Source: a bacterium UBA4883 (GTDB taxonomy: Bacteria > Bacillota > Clostridia > Oscillospirales > Acutalibacteraceae). Taken from it: a DNA stretch of 11,448 nucleotides. The notes beneath the pieces are model-generated. The model made no database searches. It worked only from the letters and a program-made list of their open reading frames with translations, and had not been told where the DNA came from. This document shows, in pieces, positions 7,002 to 11,448 of the stretch. Location: assembly GCA_002399225.1 (NCBI GenBank), contig DHDF01000149.1:6244-17691 (forward strand). The letters are read 5' to 3'. The position numbers were made by a program, and so were the translations under genes. How positions within the stretch are numbered: position 1 is the stretch's first letter; the number at the start of each line of letters is the position of its first letter.

Positions 7002-8314
7002 AGATCCGGGTCATTGGAGCCGGCCTTGCCGGTTGTGAGGCGGCATGGCAGATTGCGGGGGGCGGGCTCCCGGTGGAGCTGTACGAGATGAAGCCGTTCC
7101 GCTTTTCCCCGGCGCACCGCAGCGAAAATTTTGCGGAACTTGTCTGTTCCAATTCTTTCAAAGCGGAGCGCAGGGAAAGTGCTGCTGGCCTTTTAAAAGA
7201 AGAAATGAGGAAACTTGGTTCGGTGCTTCTGCCATGTGCGGACAAGTGCCGTGTCCCGGCGGGCGGCGCGCTGGCGGTTGACCGGGATGCCTTTTCCCGG
7301 ACTGTGACGGAAAAAATCCGCTGCCAGCCGCTGATTCGGGTTTGCCGAGCGGAAGTAGTGGAAATCCCGCAGGATGGAATCACGGTGATTGCGACGGGAC
7401 CGCTGACTTCCGATGTGCTGGCGGCAAAGCTTTCGGAGTTCTGCGGCGAAAGCCTCAGCTTTTTTGACGCGGCGGCTCCGATTGTGACAGCGGAAAGCCT
7501 GAACCGGGAACGGATCTTCGCCGCTTCCCGCTATGGAAAAGGTGAGGACGGCGCTTACCTGAACTGCCCGATGAACCGGGCGGAATATGAGGCCTTCTAT
7601 GCGGAGCTGATCGCCGCACAGCGTGCGCCCGTTCACAAATTCGATGCGGCTGATCCAAAAGTATATGAGGGCTGCATGCCGGTGGAGGTCATGGCCAGCC
7701 GCGGGCCGGACACCCTCCGGTTCGGACCGATGAAGCCTGTCGGTCTGCGCGACCCGGCGACCGGTCACCGCCCATGGGCGGTGCTTCAGCTCAGGCAGGA
7801 AAATCGGGCGGGGTCCCTGTACAACCTTGTAGGTTTTCAGACCAATCTCAGGTTTCCGGAGCAGAAGCGCGTGTTTGGGATGATTCCCGGGTTGGAACAT
7901 GCCGAGTATACAAGGTACGGCGTCATGCATCGGAATACCTTTTTGAATTCTCCGAAGGTTTTGACTTCCGGCTTTGCCATGCGAAGCCGCCCGGATCTGT
8001 TCTTTGCGGGTCAAATCACGGGAGTGGAAGGCTACATGGAATCCGCAGCCTCCGGAATTATGGCGGGACTCAACGCCGCGCGGCGGTGTTCCGGAAAAGC
8101 ACCTCTTACGCTGCCGGAAACCACGATGATCGGCGCTCTGAGCCGTTATGTCGAGTCCGGTGGAATGGGAAAGTTTCAGCCGATGGGAGCTAATTTCGGA
8201 ATTTTGCCGCCGCTTGCGGAAAAAATCAGGGACAAGCGCGAGCGGTACGCCGCGCTGGCCGGGCGGGCGCTGAACGACCTGGACCGGATGCTGAAAGAAG
8301 AAACGTTTCGATAA
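6998..8314 (+). CDS. trmFO: tRNA (uracil-54-C5)-methyltransferase, folate/FAD-dependent TrmFO
   Basis: TrmFO makes ribothymidine at position 54 of tRNA using methylenetetrahydrofolate and FADH2, in place of the SAM-dependent TrmA of many Gram-negatives. The 438-residue length is normal. The N-terminal FAD-binding loop is VIGAGLAGCEAA (5-16), followed by VELYEMKP (26-33) and ELVCSNSFKA (47-56). Cys50 and Cys226 (YEGCMPVEVMA, 223-233) correspond in position and context to the two functional cysteines described for the Bacillus enzyme. The C-terminal FAD motif FFAGQITGVEGYMESAASG (335-353) is complete. Translation is coupled to topA by an ATGA overlap. A perfect 18-bp palindrome lies inside the codons for the conserved TGHRPWAV segment. 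Confidence 0.97.
   Translation: MKIRVIGAGLAGCEAAWQIAGGGLPVELYEMKPFRFSPAHRSENFAELVCSNSFKAERRESAAGLLKEEMRKLGSVLLPCADKCRVPAGGALAVDRDAFSRTVTEKIRCQPLIRVCRAEVVEIPQDGITVIATGPLTSDVLAAKLSEFCGESLSFFDAAAPIVTAESLNRERIFAASRYGKGEDGAYLNCPMNRAEYEAFYAELIAAQRAPVHKFDAADPKVYEGCMPVEVMASRGPDTLRFGPMKPVGLRDPATGHRPWAVLQLRQENRAGSLYNLVGFQTNLRFPEQKRVFGMIPGLEHAEYTRYGVMHRNTFLNSPKVLTSGFAMRSRPDLFFAGQITGVEGYMESAASGIMAGLNAARRCSGKAPLTLPETTMIGALSRYVESGGMGKFQPMGANFGILPPLAEKIRDKRERYAALAGRALNDLDRMLKEETFR
7766..7783. repeat. Perfect 18-bp palindrome within trmFO
   Basis: The sequence CACCGCCCATGGGCGGTG is its own reverse complement (two 9-bp arms, no spacer). It encodes HRPWAV, part of a conserved TrmFO segment, so protein constraint is the simplest explanation. 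As RNA it could form only a shorter stem because a loop is needed. No second copy was noticed in the window. Confidence 0.5.
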
Positions 8315-8329
8315 ATCGAGGTACTGGAA

Positions 8330-9340
8330 ATGAGAATTATCGTCGATGCATTCGGCGGGGACAATGCCCCGCTGGAAATCATTAAGGGATGTGCGCAGGC
8401 AGTTAAGGGGCTGGATATTGATATCACTCTGACGGGTCGGGAAAAAGAAATCCGCAAAGTTGTCCAAGAGAATGGGATCTCTCTGGAACGAATGGAAATC
8501 TGCGATGCGCCAGATGTGATCACAATGGAAGATTCTGCCGGGGATATCGTGAAAACAAAACAAAATTCTTCCATGGGCGTTGGGCTTCGTCTGCTGGCTG
8601 AAGGAAAGGGAGACGCTTTTGTTTCCGGCGGAAACAGCGGTGCGCTGGTGGTTGGGGCAACTCTGCTGGTCAAGCGGATCAAAGGGGTTCGCCGCATTGC
8701 GTTTGCCCCCGTTATGCCCAAACGGGAAGGCGGCTTTATGCTGATTGACAGCGGCGCTAATGTGGATTGCAAACCGGAAATGCTGCAGCAATTCGGCATC
8801 ATGGGCTCCATTTATATGGAAAAAGTGATGGGAATTCAAAACCCACGCGTCGCTCTTGCCAATGTCGGTGTGGAAGACCATAAGGGCGGGGAACTTCAGC
8901 ACGCCGCATTTTCCCTGCTGAAAAACTCCGGCCTGAATTTCATCGGCAATATTGAAGCGAGGGATATTCCGAACGACGCGGCAGATGTGGTGGTAGCGGA
9001 TGGCTTTACCGGCAATATCATTCTGAAGATGTTCGAGGGCGTTGTGATCCTGATAACAGATACGCTGAAAGAAATCTTTACTCGCCGCCCGCTAAATAAA
9101 CTTGCCGCATCCATCATTTTGAAAGATGTAAAGGCAATGAAAAAGAAATTCGATTACAACGAATATGGCGGAGCTCCTCTGATGGGCTGCTCGAAGCCTG
9201 TTTTTAAAACACATGGAAGTGCAAAAGCAAGAACGGTTTACAATGCCATTCGGCTGACAAAATCTTATGTGGAAGGAAATGTGGTAAACGAGATTGCCTC
9301 CAGTATTGTACAATACAATGCGTCGGAGCAGAAAACCTGA
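8330..9340 (+). CDS. plsX: Phosphate acyltransferase PlsX
   Basis: PlsX converts acyl-ACP and phosphate to acyl-phosphate, the donor used by PlsY to start phospholipid synthesis; it is a peripheral membrane enzyme. The 336 residues match the family length. Motifs are IVDAFGGDNAP (4-14), DAFVSGGNSGAL (95-106), MLIDSGANVD (137-146), NVGVEDHKG (178-186, where NIGEEETKG is more usual), VVVADGFTGNIILK (220-233), YGGAPLMG (279-286) and HGSAKA (295-300). GAGGT (8318-8322) lies 7 nt before the ATG, and trmFO ends 15 nt upstream, leaving no room for an independent promoter or a FapR operator. The next gene is rnc; the acpP found between plsX and rnc in many bacteria is absent. Confidence 0.97.
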   Translation: MRIIVDAFGGDNAPLEIIKGCAQAVKGLDIDITLTGREKEIRKVVQENGISLERMEICDAPDVITMEDSAGDIVKTKQNSSMGVGLRLLAEGKGDAFVSGGNSGALVVGATLLVKRIKGVRRIAFAPVMPKREGGFMLIDSGANVDCKPEMLQQFGIMGSIYMEKVMGIQNPRVALANVGVEDHKGGELQHAAFSLLKNSGLNFIGNIEARDIPNDAADVVVADGFTGNIILKMFEGVVILITDTLKEIFTRRPLNKLAASIILKDVKAMKKKFDYNEYGGAPLMGCSKPVFKTHGSAKARTVYNAIRLTKSYVEGNVVNEIASSIVQYNASEQKT

Positions 9341-9367
9341 CAATGACAAAAGATCGAGGTGGATGGA

Positions 9368-10042
9368 ATGACTGAACTGGAAGAAAAGCTCGGTTACCGG
9401 TTTCAAAACCCGGAATACCTAAGGACCGCACTGACTCATTCTTCCTATGCAAACGAGAAAAAAGTTCTCGGAGGAAGCAACGAAAGGCTGGAATTCTTAG
9501 GGGATTCCATTCTTGGACTGGTCGTGGCGGATTATCTTTACAAAAATTATCCGCATCTTCCGGAAGGAGATCTGACCAAAAAAAGAGCGGCTTTGGTCTG
9601 TGAAAAAGCCTGCTGCGGTTTTTCCCGCCAGCTCGGTGTGGGGAAATACCTCCTTTTAAGCCGGGGAGAACAGAATTCAGGGGGAAGAACCCGTTCCTCC
9701 ATCCTTGCGGATGCGTTTGAATCGATCACTGCCGCCATCTACCTGGATGGCGGGATGGAGGAAAGCCGAAAGTTTATCCTGCATTTTGTTCTGCCTCTCT
9801 TGAAAGAGAGCAAACCGAAAATCTTTAAGGACTATAAGACATCTTTGCAGGAGATTGTGCAGAAGAATCCGGAAGATATCCTCGAATATGTGCTGGCTGG
9901 GGAAAGCGGGCCAGACCATGACAAGCATTTTACGGTGGAAGTTCTGCTGGACCACAATGTGATCGGCAAAGGCGGCGGGCGCAGCAAGAAAGAGGCGGAG
10001 CAGCAGGCGGCGCGCGAAGCGCTGAAACTGATGGGTTACTGA
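9368..10042 (+). CDS. rnc: Ribonuclease III
   Basis: RNase III cuts double-stranded RNA, including the stems that release pre-16S and pre-23S rRNA. The 224-residue protein has the N-terminal endonuclease domain with signature NERLEFLGDS (38-47; Glu39, Glu42 and Asp46 align with the E. coli catalytic set) and SILADAFESI (111-120; Asp115 and Glu118). The C-terminal double-stranded RNA-binding domain (about 155-224) starts DYKTSLQEIVQK and ends GRSKKEAEQQAAREAL. ATG 9368 is chosen because GAGGTGG (9356-9362) is correctly spaced for it; the in-frame GTG at 9359 lies inside that site. The stop overlaps the next start (TGATG). rnc next to smc is a conserved Firmicutes arrangement. Confidence 0.97.
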   Translation: MTELEEKLGYRFQNPEYLRTALTHSSYANEKKVLGGSNERLEFLGDSILGLVVADYLYKNYPHLPEGDLTKKRAALVCEKACCGFSRQLGVGKYLLLSRGEQNSGGRTRSSILADAFESITAAIYLDGGMEESRKFILHFVLPLLKESKPKIFKDYKTSLQEIVQKNPEDILEYVLAGESGPDHDKHFTVEVLLDHNVIGKGGGRSKKEAEQQAAREALKLMGY

Positions 10043-11091
10043 TGCGGCACGCGAATGTGGCGCTTTTTGTCCCGAACAACGGTTGCCCGCATGCATGCAG
10101 CTTTTGCAGTCAGAAAAGCATTACGGGACAGTCTGTTCAGCCGACCCCGGAGGATGTGGCCGCCGCGGCGGAAACGGCTTTGGCCAGCCTGGGCCGGCGG
10201 TCAAGCTCCGCGGAAATCGCCTTTTTCGGCGGCAGCTTTACCGCGGTGGAGCGGGGATATATGCTTTCCCTTCTTGAGGCTGCGGTCCCTTATGTCAGAA
10301 ACGGCTTGTTTGCTGGCATTCGGATTTCCACCCGGCCGGACGCGATCGATCCGGAAATTCTCTCGCTTTTGCATCGGTACGGCGTCACTACCATCGAGCT
10401 TGGCGCCCAAAGCATGGATGACCGTGTCCTTGCTCTGAATGAGCGGGGGCATACCGCGGATCAGGTCCGCACCGCCTCTGCGCTGATCCGTGCGCGGGGA
10501 TTTTCTTTAGGCCTCCAGATGATGACGGGGCTGTATGGGGACACGCCGGAAGGCGCGGTCAAAACTGCGGAAGAACTTGCCGCGCTGCATCCGGACTGTG
10601 TGCGGATTTACCCGGCAATTGTACTGAAAGGCACAAAGCTGGGGGAATGGTTTCTGGAAGGACGGTACAAACCGCCGTCGCTGGAAGAGACCGTGGCCTT
10701 ATGCGCCGATCTGCTCAATTTCTTTGAAAAGCGCGGGATTCCGGTGATCCGCCTCGGCCTTCATGCTTCGCCGGAACTGGAACGGGACCGGCTCGCCGGG
10801 CCGTGGCACCCCGCGTTTCGGGAACTTTGCGAAAGCCGGAGGATCAGAGATTGGATTTTCCGTGCCTTGGCAAATGAGAAAGTGCCGAAGGGGAAAATCA
10901 CAGTTTTGGTTCATCCTTCCGGTGTTTCCGCCGCGGTCGGACAAAAAAAAAGTAACTTGAAAACACTGTCTGCGCTCGGTTACCATACTGTAGTGAAGCA
11001 GGATCCGTCGGTGCGCAGAGGAAAAATTCAACTTTATGATTCGGAGGGAAACAGGATTGCTGCTGAAGTCGCTGGAACTGCAGGGATTTAA
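10042..11091 (+). CDS. Elp3-like radical SAM protein without acetyltransferase domain, function unknown
   Basis: The 349-residue protein carries a canonical radical SAM cluster motif, CPHACSFC (Cys15, Cys19, Cys22; CX3CX2C), which ligates a 4Fe-4S cluster for SAM cleavage. Further superfamily features are IAFFGGSFTAV (59-69, the GGE-like strand), GIRISTRPDAID (92-103), TIELGAQSMDDRVL (117-130) and MMTGLYGDTPEG (160-171). The segment IYPAIVLKGTKLGEWFLEG (189-207), followed by RYKPPSLEE, closely resembles the end of the Elp3 radical SAM domain, but the GNAT acetyltransferase half of Elp3 is missing. The tail (about 250-349) is basic and unassigned. An ATG overlapping the rnc stop (TGATG) and a 35-nt overlap with smc indicate tight coupling. 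RNA modification is a reasonable guess from the family and from rnc next door; substrate and product are unknown. Confidence 0.85.
   Translation: MRHANVALFVPNNGCPHACSFCSQKSITGQSVQPTPEDVAAAAETALASLGRRSSSAEIAFFGGSFTAVERGYMLSLLEAAVPYVRNGLFAGIRISTRPDAIDPEILSLLHRYGVTTIELGAQSMDDRVLALNERGHTADQVRTASALIRARGFSLGLQMMTGLYGDTPEGAVKTAEELAALHPDCVRIYPAIVLKGTKLGEWFLEGRYKPPSLEETVALCADLLNFFEKRGIPVIRLGLHASPELERDRLAGPWHPAFRELCESRRIRDWIFRALANEKVPKGKITVLVHPSGVSAAVGQKKSNLKTLSALGYHTVVKQDPSVRRGKIQLYDSEGNRIAAEVAGTAGI
11043..11048 (+). promoter_or_regulatory. Shine-Dalgarno GGAGGG that fixes smc start at TTG
   Basis: GGAGGG lies inside the radical SAM gene, 8 nt upstream of TTG at 11057. It supports the TTG as the smc start, giving the expected short N-terminus before the conserved LKSLELQGFK. 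No in-frame ATG lies near the conserved beginning of SMC. Confidence 0.75.
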
Positions 11092-11448
11092 GACGTTCCC
11101 GGATCGGACGAAGCTGACGTTCCACAAGGGGATTACGGCAGTGGTTGGACCGAACGGGAGCGGGAAAAGCAATATCAGCGACGCGGTGCGCTGGGTGCTG
11201 GGCGAACAGTCTGTCCGCGCCCTGCGATGCACCAAAATGGAAGACGTCATTTTTGGCGGAACTCCGGGCCGAAAGGCGCTTGGCTTTGCGGAAGTCACTC
11301 TGAATATCGACAATACCGGGCGCCAGCTCCCCTATGATTCCGACAGTGTCTCCGTCACGCGGCGCTATTACCGCTCCGGAGAAAGCGAATACCTGATCAA
11401 CAAGGCGCAGGTCCGTCTGAAAGACGTCAACGAGCTGTTCATGGACAC
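11057..11448 (+). CDS. smc: Chromosome segregation protein SMC (N-terminal part; 3' end outside window)
   Basis: SMC is the ATPase of the bacterial condensin complex with ScpA and ScpB; it organises and segregates the chromosome. About 130 N-terminal residues of a roughly 1190-residue family are visible. From the TTG start the protein begins MLLKSLELQGFKTFPDRT, the family opening. The Walker A loop GPNGSGKSN is at 31-39 and VRWVLGEQSVRALR at 44-57, with Arg57 at the position of the arginine finger described in Bacillus SMC. KMEDVIFGGTPGRK and the later RRYYRSGESEYLINKAQVRL stretch are typical of the head domain. The gene overlaps the radical SAM gene by 35 nt. The frame is still open at the window end. 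Confidence 0.95.
   Translation, partial: MLLKSLELQGFKTFPDRTKLTFHKGITAVVGPNGSGKSNISDAVRWVLGEQSVRALRCTKMEDVIFGGTPGRKALGFAEVTLNIDNTGRQLPYDSDSVSVTRRYYRSGESEYLINKAQVRLKDVNELFMD

Noticed and set aside
7193..8902. Long open frame of 569 codons on the minus strand opposite trmFO and plsX
   Set aside because: It is antisense to two confidently identified genes, spans their junction, shows no recognisable domain, and arises from codon bias in a GC-rich coding region.
9359..9367. GTG at 9359 as rnc start
   Set aside because: It falls within the ribosome binding site used by ATG 9368.
1..11448. Mobile elements, CRISPR arrays, tRNA/rRNA genes, phage or defence genes
   Set aside because: I looked for transposase motifs, spaced direct repeats, tRNA-like cloverleafs and toxin-antitoxin or restriction pairs and saw none; the genes are standard housekeeping genes with consistent composition.

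Overview
The window is a dense stretch of chromosomal housekeeping genes, all on the + strand. It most likely comes from a moderately GC-rich member of the Firmicutes, class Clostridia. A position near Oscillospirales/Ruminococcaceae is my inference from gene content, gene order and protein style; no rRNA is present to confirm it. The supporting signs are AddA-type recombination, an infC-rpmI-rplT operon behind an attenuator-like leader, dprA-topA-trmFO, a plsX-rnc-smc cluster, folate-dependent TrmFO, and strong GGAGG-type ribosome binding sites.

Layout. Bases 1-1428 are the C-terminal part of addA (repair helicase/nuclease). A perfect consensus SigA promoter overlaps its stop codon and opens a leader of about 195 nt. 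The leader contains a hairpin plus T-tract (attenuator) and leads into infC (IF3), rpmI (L35) and rplT (L20). infC appears to start at the rare codon ATT. A strong hairpin terminator follows rplT. A second run of genes then continues to the window end with only short gaps or overlaps: a TrmH/SpoU-family RNA methyltransferase, dprA, topA, trmFO, plsX, rnc, an Elp3-like radical SAM protein without a GNAT domain, and smc (cut by the window end).

How the genes fit together. The first block supplies the translation initiation factor and two 50S proteins, with L20 the likely feedback regulator acting on the leader. The second block mixes RNA modification and processing (TrmH-like, TrmFO, RNase III, possibly the radical SAM enzyme), DNA topology and chromosome organisation (TopA, SMC), DNA uptake/recombination (DprA) and phospholipid precursor synthesis (PlsX). 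The sequence shows translational coupling: ATGA overlaps at methyltransferase/dprA and topA/trmFO, TGATG at rnc/radical SAM, and a 35-nt overlap at radical SAM/smc.

No mobile element, CRISPR array, tRNA, rRNA, phage gene or defence system is visible. The points most worth a second look are the ATT start and attenuator of infC, the uncharacterised radical SAM protein between rnc and smc, the absence of acpP between plsX and rnc, an AT-rich promoter-like stretch inside the dprA linker, and a hairpin between dprA and topA. I found nothing that clearly forms a new multi-gene system.
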